Of a stretch of 64,000 bases of DNA, positions 22,336 to 33,870 are shown one piece after another (position 1 is the stretch's first letter; each line of letters starts with the position of its first letter). The notes beneath the pieces are model-generated. The model was not told where the DNA came from and ran no database searches. It was given only the letters and a program-made list of their open reading frames with translations. Origin of the DNA: Selaginella moellendorffii (taxonomy: Eukaryota > Streptophyta > Lycopodiopsida > Selaginellales > Selaginellaceae); contig NW_003314323.1 of NCBI RefSeq assembly GCF_000143415.4, positions 314,499 through 378,498 of the forward strand, read 5' to 3'. The position numbers were made by a program, and so were the translations under genes.

Positions 22336-24402
22336 TTAGCCACGTTGTGCTCGAAGAAACCTCCACATAGCAATTATCCCCACCATTGCAACAGTGGCAA
22401 CCAGGAGCTGGCCAAGTGCTACACCACGGTCTCCAACCATATCAGCAGCGGTGCCCCAAATCGCCCCAAGCAGCCTTCCGCTATAATTCGAGAGTTGAAC
22501 GGCAATAGCAGCCCTGTCCGAGGATTTGTTTCCCAGGTTCTTGGAGAGAAGTGAGAGTGTGATGCTGGAAGCAGTGTTAAACCCAAGACAAACCACGAAC
22601 CACTGTGCTGCGTAGGATGGAAAGTTCATGTGTCCACTGTTCCCTCCAAGCAGGATATAATTTGCAACAATCCCTGCCAAACCTAAAAAGCACCCAGCTG
22701 CCAGCCAAAGTCGATCCTGAATCTTGTGAGCCAATGCCGGCATTGTTGCCACAAGAAAAACTGTCCCCAATCCGATGAGTCCGATGAAGTTTCCTGCTTC
22801 GAACGCGTCGTAGCCGAATTTCTTCCATGAATATATTGGGATGGATGTTTCCCACGACCCGAGCTCGAAGAAGATAACGAACGCTGTGTAACTCATCAGG
22901 CAGGAGACAAATAATGGAGAAACGACAGCCCGATTGCACTGGAAAAATGAAGTTTAGAACCCAGCAACGCGAGCACACCTCAGTACCTCAAGATGGCTCA
23001 TTTGAATTGAGACTTGATGATCGTCGGGCTGGAAAAAGAGCAGATAATTATGTTAAGAACGTTTATTCCAGCAAGCTCGGGCAATCCATACCTGTTGCTG
23101 AAGCTGGCTTGCTTCTCCAGGGCTTGAACTGACCTGGCCACGGTGCTGCTGGAAAAATGGGAGAAATGAAGTTTAAAAACCAGCAACACGAGCAAACCTC
23201 GGTACAACCGAAAAAGCATTAAAAACGTTTTTCCCGGCAAGAGGCTTCTGCCTCTTCAATCCATACCTGGCTTGCTTCTCCCTCAGCGCATTCGCATTGA
23301 GTGTCATATCTAGAGTCTCTTGAAATTCCCCTGACCTGGCCATGGTGCCGCTGGAAAGATAGAAACCAGCGAGCAAACCTCGGTACCTCAAGCTGGCTCA
23401 TGCGAATTGAGCTGTCGGGCTAGAAAGAAAAAGCATTAAAAACCTCTTCAATCCATACCTGTTGCTGAAGCTGGCTTGCTTCTCGGGCCCCTTCTCCCTC
23501 AGCGCATTGGGATCGAGCGTCATATTTAGAATCCCTGACCTGACCACCAATACACACAGAGAATCAGTCATTGCTGAACGAAATTCACATCTAGATCCCT
23601 GCAAAACCTCTAGGCGACTGTCATGATGCTCATGAAGCTGGAGAAACGATGATAAGAATTAAAATGATTGACTAGAATTCAAACCTGGTCGGCAGTATCG
23701 GTCACGTCTTTGAACAGGACTTTTGTCAGCAACCAATAGATGCTCCAAACCACTGCCATAAACCAGCCGGGCAATGTGTTTTTGTTGAACAATGCTGTTT
23801 TCATGGGAATCCTTGCGAGAAATCCTCCGACGATTGGCCCCGGAACCATTCCCAGGGGCTGGGCGAGAATGAGCAGGCTTGTACACGTCGTTCGCCTCCG
23901 GACACCAACAATGCAAGGATCTGTGCAGTACCTCTTCAGAAAGAAGCACCCGGTCAAACCAATCCCATTTATCATCCGCCCCAGGAGAACGAGGTAAAGA
24001 ACTCCAGTCCGATCAGCAATGATATGCCCAAGAATCAGGCAAGCCGATGATAAGTCGAGAGTTGGGCTGTATTTTCTCTTGAACTTGGGCAGCTTAGAAA
24101 GTGGAATCACCAAAATGAAGGAGACGAGAGTCACCACTCCCACCGTCAATCCGCTGAAAAGGGATTCTCCGCCCAAATGCTTAGTGTCTGATAGACAAAC
24201 ATTGTATTTTAAAGAAGTTCTGTCGTCAAAAATCACTTACATGATGTGGCGGTGGGCACGATGATGAAAAACGAGAGATTGAATAGGAAATTCGCTGAAA
24301 GAATTATGCATAGGGACATCAAAGGAGGGAACCGAAGCTCGTCCATTCCTGCTCTTCCTTGTGGTGGTGATTCTCGAGCTTGCCCTGTCTGAAGCTGGAT
24401 CA
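22336..24402 (-). CDS. Major facilitator superfamily transporter
   Basis: Multi-exon membrane transporter. The likely start ATG at 24402 (MIQLQTGQARESP) leads into a first span (SLCIILSANFLFNLSFFIIV) and a GT donor; exon 2 (about 24200-23680) carries spans 2-6, including LYLVLLGRMINGIGLTGCFF and NTLPGWFMAVVWSIYW. The last exon (about 22940-22336) carries the C-terminal half: SYTAFVIFFELGSWETSIPI, GNFIGLIGLGTVFLVATMPA, LGQLLVATVAMVGIIAMWRF. The segment NTLPGW after span 5 resembles SPX-MFS (PHT5-type) and CLN7-type vacuolar or lysosomal carriers, but no SPX domain is present. The linker exon between halves is present in three diverged tandem copies (22990-23560), so the exact splice form is unclear and the gene may be impaired. 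Confidence 0.75.
22990..23560 (-). repeat. Triplicated exon/intron unit inside the MFS gene
   Basis: Three head-to-tail units of about 190-210 bp share GTCAGG(G), GAGAAGCAAGCCAG, AGGTATGGATTG and GTACCGAGGTTTGCTCG. Their minus-strand translations are LDPNALREKGPEKQASFSNR, LNANALREKQARYGLKRQKP and VQALEKQASFSNRYGLPELA. Each unit carries a candidate donor (GGTATGG) and a pyrimidine-rich tract ending in CCAG. Confidence 0.75.
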
Positions 24403-25606
24403 TTGTGATCGTCCCTAGCCAATGTAGTCAGCCTTATTTGTCTTTGGGTGTCTTCGTACTTCCATCTTTCTGTGATCTTCTGAATCTGTGGAGTTCTTGG
24501 GAGTTTCTTCTTGAGTTGCGGGGCAGCTTCTCCTTTCCTGCAACACGTTTTTTAGTGCGGTTACGGCTATATTCCCTCCTATGAATGAAGTGATTTATAT
24601 CACAATCAATTTATTATTGGCAATTGGCAACTGCCCCAGGGGAGGTAAATACATCGAAACATATGTCTTTTCAGGTAAAAATATGAAAAAGACTTGGTGT
24701 AAAAAGTGAAATAGTGTGAGAAAGATTTGTGTTCATATGTTTTTTTTTTTTCATATATTGTCATGCATGGGCATACATTTTCATACATTTGCATATTTTT
24801 CCAGCTTAATGCCACCTATGGAATTGCAACTCAACTTCATTGCCACATTAGTAAGTAACATGGCCTTTTGAGGTAGCTCAAGGGTGGTTAAGAACTTTAA
24901 GAGGAGATACCATCTCCCATACCATGACAAATCACATACATGATGTGGCCGTGGGCACAATGATGAAGAATGAGAGACTGAATGGAAACTTCGCTGAAAA
25001 AATTATGCATAGGGACATTAAAGGAGGGAATTGAAGCTCGTCCATTCTTCCTTGGTGATTCTCGAGCTCACCCTGTCTGAAGCTGGATCATCATGATCAT
25101 CCCATGTCCTTCATTGAGTGTAAAGGAAAAGGGAAAGGCCCCTTTTCTCTCCCTAGGTATGTCTTTGGGTGTCTTTGTACTTCCATCTTTTTGTGATCTT
25201 CTGAATCTCGGTGGAGTTGTTGGGGAGTTTCTCCTTGAGTTGCCAGGCAGCTTCTCCTTTCCTGCAACACGTTTTCAATACAGTTACGGCTATATTCCCT
25301 CAGCTATGAATGAAGTGACTTGTATCACAATCAATTTATTATTGGCAGTTGACAACTGCCCCAGGGGAGGTAAATACATCGAAACATATGTCTTTTCAGG
25401 TAAAAATATGAAAAAGACTTGGTGTAAAAAGTGAAATAGTGTGAGAAAGATTTGTGTTCATATGTTTGTTTTTTTCATATATTGTCATGCATGGGCATAC
25501 ATTTTCATACATTTGTATATTTTTCCAGCTTAGTGCCACCTATGGAATTACAACTCAACTTCATTACCACATTAGTAAGTAACATGGCCTTTTGAGGTAG
25601 TTCAAG
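24236..25606. repeat. Segmental tandem duplication of the MFS 5' region
   Basis: 24236-24880 and about 24937-25606 are near-identical copies offset by roughly 700-730 bp. They share ATGATGTGGC(G/C)GTGGGCAC, the Met-start region of the transporter, CCTGCAACACGTTTT, the block CACAATCAATTTATTATTGG and a long 3' stretch ending AACATGGCCTTTTGAGGTAG. The right copy has small indels (for example 'TTCCTTGGTGATTC' where the left copy has a longer run), so it cannot substitute for exon 1. The 342-bp ORF at 25093-25434 arises within the copy and is not a gene. Confidence 0.85.
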
Positions 25607-28600
25607 GGTGGCAGTAATATTAACTAAGATCTATTCAGATTTGCTCATGCAATAATTGGTATAAACGAATGCTTGCTGATTTTGCTACATTTATTATGTT
25701 TTATTAATTGTTGTTATGGTTGGTTTTGATAGATTAAATGTTATTTCTTTTGAGTGATATATTTGCAAACATTTTACTTCCTCGTTGGTGATACTTTGTA
25801 TTCTTTGAGCTATCTTTCATAAATTATTTAGCATGCTATTGTAACACACTGTACCTCTCTCCCCTTAAACCAAATGGGCCATTATTTGATAAGAGAACTT
25901 TTAATGACTATTTTATCCCTAGTGACAGTATATCCAAATTTTATATACTACACTCACCCCCCTTTTAGAGATATCAACATCTTCATTAACTATTGACTAA
26001 CAAACCCTATTGAGCCAAGGGAAATTAACACCTCCATTTCTAATTGAATTTACTAATCCTTTCATTATATAAATCAGTTATTCTATATGAAGCAACTACT
26101 TGTATGGCAGTCTCATAGTGGATACTTTCGTCTGTGGATATTTCAATTTTAAGGGTAGGAATATACTTTATTTAAGGGTATATTATATTTTAAGTAGCCA
26201 CTAATCAATGGGAATCGATCTTGTGCCATTTTCTTTAATATCACATATAGCACACTCTATCTCTCTCCTCTTAAACCAACTAAAAAAAGGGTAATTGCTT
26301 GATAAGAGCTCTTATTAGTGGTTATTTTATCCTCATTTATCCCCCAAGATTCTAAGGATCTATAGTGATAATATATCTAAATCTCATCTCATGATTATAT
26401 ACACTATAGCTATCTATAATCTTTGGTAATTAAGCTTTATCATTGAGTTTTCTTGATGATATATTTGCCATTTAATTTTGTTTGATAGTTAATCCTATGA
26501 CTTTCACCTATATGATCTCAGTGGTTGGTTCTTATACTTTAATTTTGGTTTATTGGATGATAACTTACTTGGAATACTTTTATGTTCTAGCCTAAGATTT
26601 ATTCATTGATAATTTAATCTTTAAGATATCATTGTCTTTGACTTTGATGTTGTTCATTTGTTAATTTTTGGGTTTGGGCTAGTATAAGTAGATTGGCTTT
26701 GGCACTTCCTGTATATGGTGACATCTTTAGTCATAGAGTAGCTATTATTGACTTGTTATATCACCTACTTTTTTCTCAATGTTCTTTATTTTGTTAAAAG
26801 GGCATGACCATATAAACAACTCTAATTACCTATTTATAAAGCTTACCAATAGGCTTGGTTTGTTTGCTCATGATGGTTAGAGCCTCTGGCTTCTCTCTTT
26901 TTGTCATTTGTAGATAGGGGTATATCATTTTTTAAAAGTTGGGTGACATTTACAATAGCAAGGGTGGCAAACTTTGTTAGTCATTTCCTTGTTGGTGACG
27001 GTTAGAAAAGTGTCTGTGTTGTAACACATTTGTGTTAGATAGAGAGGTTGCCTCTTAACTTATTTAAGTTGGTGCATTTCTCAGAAATTGTGAACACTAT
27101 AAACTTTTTTTGGAGTTATTTCCTTGATGGTGATCTAAATTAAAGTATGCATCGATGAGGATGTTGATCTTCCCTAAGGGGGGGAAAGTGATGCCAATGT
27201 GACTATGTGTATTAAAAGTTATCTGTAGGCTAGTCATTTCAGATATTCTTTCCTTACTGCTATGACAGTATAAGGTTAGTATTGTTGAACACTTTTCAGT
27301 CTCCAGTTAAGCTGATTGAGAAACTAATCTTTGCATGTGCACTTGGCTAGAAAAGAAAAAGGACAGAATTCCTAATTGTTATTAGTCAAGCACACTTGAC
27401 TTTTTTAGGAAAACTCATTTGTTGGCTGAAACACAATAAATGAACTATGCATATGAACATTTTTCTGATAGTCAAGATTACGACCTTAACACTCAAGGTT
27501 ACAATCTTGACAGTCAAGACTCAGAAAGAAGTGGTGGTTGCCACTATATAGGAGTAATTAAGAGGGAGAGTTAGCACTCAATCCCTATCCCTATGTACTC
27601 TAGTTTATCACCAATGCAATTTGGAATATTTTAGTGATGTCATACCTATCATTACTCATGACCACTTGTATAAGCCTTCTTAGGGATTGAAAGTCTTAAG
27701 TTAGTTTTTAATTGATTCATGTGTTAGATAGCTTGTTCTAGGGTGAGAATTACTGTACTAATGCAAGATCAATGACATCAGGTTTTTTGCAACCATAGTA
27801 GCAAACCATCATAGCTAGTTCTTCACAAAATTCATTCTTGCTCTTGCAACAAAACTATAACTTGACTTCACCAAATTTTTTTTAGTTTTCACTGACAACT
27901 ATAGTGGAATAAGAAACATTGCAAAAAGAGCTGAAATCCAAGTAAAAAACACCAAGAAACACACTAAAGAAAAGAAAAAGGGATGAAGATGGTGAGATTG
28001 TGAAAATTTCAATGAAATTCAATAAAAAGAGGATTATCTAATTCAATTGAAGATGGTAGAAAACCATTACACAAGCCTCCACTGAAATTAACACAGTTAC
28101 AACTGACATTCAAGAACACTTAAGACTAAGGGATTCAAGATAGTTTTTTAAAGATATAAGAAAATTTTTCCTAACACTTAAGAATGTTTTCTTGAGAGTC
28201 AAGAAAATCAATGATAGCGAATGAAGCAACATGATTGTCCTTTTGGAGACTGAACATGTACTAGGTACAAGGATTATCTTTTTTGTGGTTTCCAGAATTG
28301 CATCAACCTATACACCAAGTGTTACCTGAAGAGGAGATGTGTTTATTGCATAGCCAAGAAAATTACTTTGAAGATAAAAGACAAAGAGGAAACTAGCAAA
28401 GTATCAAAGAAAAAAGAAAACTAAGAAGGATGGAAGTATGCACAAGCAAGAGTATATCTGGTTTGACCACTTTGTAACAGTCTAAAGACTGACGTGAGTA
28501 AACTAAGGTCATATTTTCTATCACACTTTTATCAATTTATTAGGAACACATAAACAAGAAATTTTTTTACCAATTACTTTATTTTTCGATAACCAACTTT

Positions 28601-29039
28601 CTTGAGTACTAGCAGCAACCAAAAACAAGACTGTTGAACAACAATACTATCAACTCCTTGCTAGATAAAGAAATCCCAACACTAAAAAAAACACAATGAT
28701 TTTACTTCGATTACTGCAAGGACCAATCAGTGACACACTTCTAACAACAACATTTACCTGAGTTCACGACTATGCACATTTATCACAAATATGACTTTGG
28801 GTATCGAAAGTTATTTATTGGCCAGTCCTTATAAACATTCTTTTCTTACTGCCACGATGGCAAGAGGTTAGTATTGCTAGACCCTTTATCAGTCCCTCTT
28901 ATACTAATAGAGTTAACTAGGCATTTCGAGTGTATTTAGACCGGACAAGCATAAGGACAAAATTCCTACGTACTATTAACTAAACATACTTAGCTCAGTA
29001 AGGAGTTCCTATTTTATTATGTCTTGCATTGGCTAGTGA
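25607..29039. other. AT-rich intergenic DNA with degenerate repeats
   Basis: No gene could be supported over 3.4 kb. Two diverged copies of one sequence occur at 25848-25960 and 26250-26400 (CTCTCTCC(C/T)CTTAAACCAA, then TTGATAAGAG and TATTTTATCC). Two further similar segments lie at 27200-27420 and 28792-29010 (GGTTAGTATTG, then GGACA(A/G)AATTCCTA). The rest is simple-sequence-like AT-rich DNA, probably old transposon debris. Confidence 0.55.
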
Positions 29040-29776
29040 CGAGCCCGGGTAGGTTTTGAGCTCATGAGTTGAGCCCACGACTTCTCAAACACAAGGAAAA
29101 CATTGGTTCGTCCCGAACCAACATCTTTTCATTTTTCAAATTTTGATTTAATCTATATTTCCAAGTAAATTTGATCAATAAAATACAAATATAAATATAA
29201 ATCCGAACACCAAAAGTGATCTAGAAACACTTCTCAAGCTCTGCAATTGTAAGGCTTGCTTGATGGATGTGATGGTCGACCTTAGGATCTTGGTTTAGCT
29301 CCTGCATAAAAATGTAATAAATGTGCTTGCAAGCTAAATATACCTTTCCCTTGTTCTCCCTTTGTGTAAAATCTACATAGGTACAGGACGGATTTTCGCA
29401 GATTCTGATAGTGTAGCTCATACCCTTTGACGACTTAGTCACAACAACAAACTCCTTAGCCACAGCACTGATGTAGTTTATCCTTGTGATTGTGCATTTC
29501 AATGCCTTTGCCAACTTAATCTTCTCTTATGCACTTTTTGAAATAGAAGACCTATATTGTACAGCCTTCCCATTTTTAATTGGTTGTGTATGCTGGTCTA
29601 GTGGCATAGCAGTATCAATAGCAACATTTGAGGAAGTCTTTAGCTTGAAACCAACTCTCTCTAGACTTTCAATCTCTTCTTTCAAAAGATTGCAGCTTCG
29701 CTCAACTGGCCACTCCTCTGGCATAGAATTTGGTTTTGAGATAATTGAGCTGTGGATCCGGTTTGTATGAATAACA

Positions 29777-29974
29777 TCAGTCCCACAACAGTAAATCCAA
29801 CTTGACTGGCGGGCTTTTACCCCTAGATCTCAACAGCCCTAGAAACATGGTATTGCTGAAGAACTTGAACTTGAGTCAGTCCCACAACAGTAAATCCAAC
29901 TTGACTGGCGGGCTTTTACCCCTAGATCTCAACAGCCCTAGAAACATGGTATTGCTGAAGAACTTGAACTTGAG
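29777..29974. repeat. Perfect 99-bp tandem duplication
   Basis: The 99-bp unit starting TCAGTCCCACAACAGTAAAT is present twice without visible mismatch, at 29777-29875 and 29876-29974. The identity implies a recent event relative to the heavily mutated transposon around it. It directly abuts the 5S-derived segment. Confidence 0.95.
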
Positions 29975-29991
29975 TGTAAGCTCTTGAGTTT

Positions 29992-30078
29992 GGACTTCCC
30001 AGGAGGTCACCCAACCCAGTACTATTCAAGCCCAAGGACGCTTAACCCCAAGTATCCCAAGACCCTTAACCGATTGGA
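29992..30078 (-). ncRNA. 5S-rRNA-derived segment (5S pseudogene or 5S-type SINE head)
   Basis: Read on the minus strand, this stretch contains GGTTAAGCGTCCTTGGGC and then TTGGGTGACCTCCTGGGAAG followed by TCC. These correspond to the internal promoter (box A through box C) of plant 5S rRNA, which reads GAAGTTAAGCG(T)GCTTGGGC and GATGGGTGACCTCCTGGGAA. The 5' third of 5S is not recognisable and the region between boxes is altered (GAATAGTACTGG), so it is not a functional rRNA gene. It may be a stray 5S pseudogene or the head of a SINE3-like element; no tail was recognised. Confidence 0.75.
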
Positions 30079-33009
30079 AAAGGGGGTGCACTCTTTTTCA
30101 TGGGCCCTTTCCCTCTATATTTGAACCCCATGGATCGTCTCTTAAGTCGTTCCCTTTGGTTGCTTACATTGAGCGCACAAATGCAAGACACTGACCTCAA
30201 CTCCCAATCATTCCAAAGCAACACGCATTACTCTTGGTACTGACTCTTCGAATTGCCCAATTGATACAAGAAACTAGCTCACAAGCAATAATCTTCTCAA
30301 CCTCTAGCACTGGATTTATTTGTGTAACAATTGGCACTTCCTCCACTCCATGTTCCTTAGTTCTTCTCCGGTGTTATGGAACAGAATGGTAGTCAAACTC
30401 TGGACAGTGAGAGCTAGAAGGAGTGATGTTGGGCCTATCAAATGTCTATCGATGCTTCAAACGGGCTGTCCTCATGTCCCCAAGTGGTTCATAACTTAAT
30501 TCCATAAGAGTTCCAGTAATAACTTCCCCCACCATCTTAGATATTGATCCTGCTGCTTGTGTTGTTCTTCTACCAACCCGCTCTCGAAGCTTGTCTAAGT
30601 TTGGACTTGTACCAGCAAACCTTGCTTCCTGTGCAGCCAAAGCTTTTGATGACTGCTCAAGAGATCTAGTGAGGTTGGAGAGTGTAGCTTTATAGAGGGA
30701 CACTTTTCCTTTCCTTGCTTCGGAAGCTCTTCAACTCCAATGTTTGCTTTTAGAAAGATTAATTGTTGGTGTAAGTGCAATGTCATCAAGTGGTTGATCC
30801 TAGGAAAAATGCAACATTTGAATGTGACAAAAAAAGAAAATGAGAGAAAACTTACATGGAGAATTTAATAGCCCCACTGAAACATTTGAACTTCCCACCA
30901 TGCAAGCTAACACTCCATTTGTGGAAGGTGTTCAATTGGCACTTTGTCTCCTTCATGCCACCATATGCGCATCTTATTTGCTTTTGCCTCGTGCTCCTCT
31001 TTAGTTGGTGCATCCATCCATTCTTGACAAAGCTGCTTGAACTCATGATGGAAGCTAGACTTGATGCATCGGCAATGTTCAACGCTCTTTGCCTAATGAA
31101 ACTCACAACTCTTCTCTCTACCTTGTAATGGCTGACTTTTATCACCTCCAAATACTTGTCATATAGCCAACTAGTTAGCACCAGTAGCATCTGCCATGAA
31201 ACCATAGAAGTTGGGTTTCTTCCCGGTTCGCTGTTCAACAACCTCGGATATACATGTCCAAAAAATGGTTTGTGCTTGGAAATCTTGAACCTTAAATTCA
31301 GCTATAGCTATAGTCAAGTTGCACTGCAACCTATAGAAGGAATGGTTATAATGTAAATCGGTATGGATCCTTAAAAAATGAATAACCACTTACTTGTGAT
31401 CATAAACATGAGCTCCCATTGTTGACCAACCTGAAATTCGTTCCATATAGTCGAAATGGATCCAGGAATTAGCCAAGTCCCCGTCTCTGTCCATATCCAT
31501 TCGTTGTACAAGGTCCACACCAAAAGCAGGACCAAGGGTGGACATTTTAAAGATGAAAGGGTGTTGACTGTTCGAAGTCACTTGGCCAATGAACAAACTC
31601 CCATGAATAAATTTATAGAGACATTTTCTTTTGAACTCTAAAATCGCATCCAATCCAGATTGAAACTTTCCATCTCGCCCTTCTCGCATCCAATTCTTTA
31701 TTTTGCTATAAAAAAGAGTGTTTCTAGTGATAAAGCAGAGTTAAGTATTAACTTATACTTGTTTAAATTTGTCATGGGATCCATATTTCGAAGCAGGTCC
31801 TTCAAGTTGTTCTCCATGAACTCTTTTTTGCCATTAGCTTGTAGCAACATGTCCACCACATAGTCCTTTAATACAGACTGTTGAACACACTTTGGAGTTG
31901 CGGCACTTTTCTTCCTAGCCTCTGTAGTAACAATAGCCTTCAAATTGCAAAAAGAATCACGACAAATTCCTTCCTCTATTGCATATTGGTGGTATCCAAC
32001 ATGTACTGAAAATAATACATTTTTGCATCGCAACATGCTTGACAAATAGGTGTTGCCCCACATTTGCGACATCTAAACCCTATAGCAACCTTATCACGCT
32101 TAGGGGGATTGATTGCTGAGCCTTCAAAAAAACACTTATTCTTGCCATGATCAGAAATGCATTTCTCATTGACACATTGAAGCTGTCCACCACAATGGAC
32201 TATGGACACAGATCCATCGAAATGGGAGAAGTGGGTCGTCTTTACTCTGCACCAATTATGTGGATCAAGACGCGTCTCCATGCCCCTCTTCCTGCTTGAC
32301 AAACTAGCCGGTGGAAATTCGAAAAATATATTTCTATTATAGGAAGACGAAAGCTCCTCACCTCTCATGTACTAGAACTCCTTTAATTCCAATCATAATG
32401 ATCGAGATTGTCAAAATGCCTTATCCACTGCTTCAAAAACTAGTCCAAAAGGAACACACCTACTTGTATGGGAAGCTCATCTTCTTCACTTTCATCACTA
32501 GAGAGAATAACAACTTCATCCTTCACTCTTTGCATAGTTGGTTGTGAAACTGATGCACTCTCCTTTGCTCGTTTTGGAGATCCTATAATTAGAATCTCCT
32601 GACCTGTACATTTATCAAGATCCCACTGAATCCTATTCTTTCCCACACCACTATCGAAAAGAATGGATTTTTCTATTTGATTACCCTTATCCCGACATAC
32701 ATTCTCCAAACTAACTGATCTCGGTTTCAACTTGAATCTTCTGCAAAGGAAGCTCTCTCCTATAACATTCTTAGAGAAAACAATTAGAGGCTCTTGATCG
32801 AACTTCAAGTAGAATTCTCTCATATCTTCCCCTTGCTCAAGCACTTAGAAAAAATTTGGGGAGAAACTGACAAGAAAGAACAAAGATATTCTTCTGTATT
32901 GTGAGCTTTAATTAGCTATGTCCTTGCAAAGGACAAGTTAAAGATTTTAACAAAATATACAACTGTTTAGAATCTAGAGATATATGAAAATGTTAAAGAG
33001 CCACCTATA

Positions 33010-33244
33010 TTAATTGTATAATTGATTGTGAGAGGAATAATACTGTTGAACTCGGAAAAGGTTGGTTTGCGCATGAACCAACCTTTTCGAGCTGAGAGGC
33101 GCCGATTAATTACAAGAGTTGTAATATTAATTGTTTGTTCTCCCTCTCATCTCTATGCTCTTTTCCTTTCAAAAGTGAGACTCACGCTCATAACCCCATT
33201 CATTTCAACAGTATTATTCCTTTCACAATCAATTATACAATTAA
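33010..33244. mobile_element. Foldback/MITE insertion with 41-bp inverted repeats
   Basis: 33010-33050 (TTAATTGTATAATTGATTGT...) is the reverse complement of 33204-33244 with one mismatch over 41 bp. The 235-bp unit is flanked by TA on both sides (33008-33009 and 33245-33246), as for Tc1/mariner-type (Stowaway) MITEs. Inside it at 33056-33087 lies a further palindrome, AAAAGGTTGGTT, 8-nt spacer, AACCAACCTTTT. It sits in the spacer between the two divergent genes of the large transposon and has no coding capacity. Confidence 0.82.
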
Positions 33245-33334
33245 TATCTAAAGCATTGAATGATTGTCTCATTGGAAAGAACACGTGAAATCTATATTCA
33301 TAGTTATAAATATATCCAGGTACTATTAAAAAAT

Positions 33335-33373
33335 TGATCGTGACCGTTGATCGTGACCATTGATCATGACCGT
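33335..33373. repeat. Three 13-bp tandem repeats
   Basis: TGATCGTGACCGT, TGATCGTGACCAT and TGATCATGACCGT follow one another without spacing. They lie upstream of the plus-strand gene of the transposon, in the divergent spacer, where they could be protein-binding sites. Confidence 0.9.
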
Positions 33374-33589
33374 TAATTTTTAGGGTTTTACTGCTAGGGT
33401 TTGAGCAAGGAAGGGTGAGAGAAAAACGCTTGAATGCTTCAAGATGCTTCTCAATCAAAATGCTAGATGCTCTTCAAGACACTAGAAAGACACTCCTCAA
33501 TCAAGGTATGCCTCTCTTTGCTGCTTTTCCATCTCCCCATCTTTTGCTCCTAGCTCGCAAGTAACTTGCGCCTTACGGCTGCTTCGTGC

Positions 33590-33815
33590 TGGAATGATCG
33601 GTTCAGCAGCAAACTGATTTTCCCAGCACATCAAATTCTGGGTTTTTTTTTTCTCTTGTCATTCCATTGGCGCTGAGAAGATCGGTTCGGTGACGAACTG
33701 ATCTTCCTAGTGCCAAGGGAACTTCTTCTTTTCTTTTCTTTTTTTTTCCCTTGGTGCTGAGAAGATCAGTTCGGCGACGAACCAATCTTCCTAGTGCCAA
33801 GGGAACTACTTCATG
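33590..33815. repeat. Repeated GATCGGTTCGG...CGAACTGATC dyads upstream of the second transposon gene
   Basis: Three related dyads occur at about 33596-33625, 33680-33705 and 33763-33790: GATCGGTTCAGCAGCAAACT, GATCGGTTCGGTGACGAACT and GATCAGTTCGGCGACGAACC. The last two are followed by the same TTCCTAGTGCCAAGGGAACT, so a unit of about 83 bp is tandemly repeated. The GGTTCG...CGAACC half-sites resemble the palindrome near both transposon ends. Confidence 0.75.
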
Positions 33816-33870
33816 GTTTTTTTAATGTTTACTCAAGTTTATTTGTCATTTTCATGCAGATATATAAATC

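Larger units (their letters stand above)
29221..32844 (-). pseudogene. MULE-like transposase with SWIM-like finger (broken)
   Basis: Minus-strand pieces run in order. The N-terminal part is REFYLKFDQEPLIVFSKNVI followed by an acidic VVILSSDESEEDE patch. A Cys/His-rich segment follows (VHCGGQLQCVNEKC...FRCRKCGATPICQACC). Then come catalytic-core-like stretches: WIHFDYMERISGWSTMGAHV and YGFMADATGANW, the latter resembling the second Asp region of Mutator-family DDE domains. Next is a coil (NLTRSLEQSSKALAAQEARF) and last, at 29514-29221, a SWIM-like finger ENPSCTYVDF...YLACKHIYYI. The second Cys of the canonical CxC is Tyr here. Stops interrupt the core (GAN*LAI*QVF) and the region after it. The coding order and the terminal SWIM finger fit MULE transposases. 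The copy is dead. Confidence 0.66.

Noticed and set aside
30446-30703. Minus-strand coil ORF considered as an independent gene
   Set aside because: It sits in order between the core and the SWIM-like finger of the transposase and shares strand; best read as part of that broken gene.
33153-33458. Minus-strand 101-codon ORF
   Set aside because: Half of it lies in the MITE inverted repeat and the rest in the 13-bp tandem repeats; no coding character.
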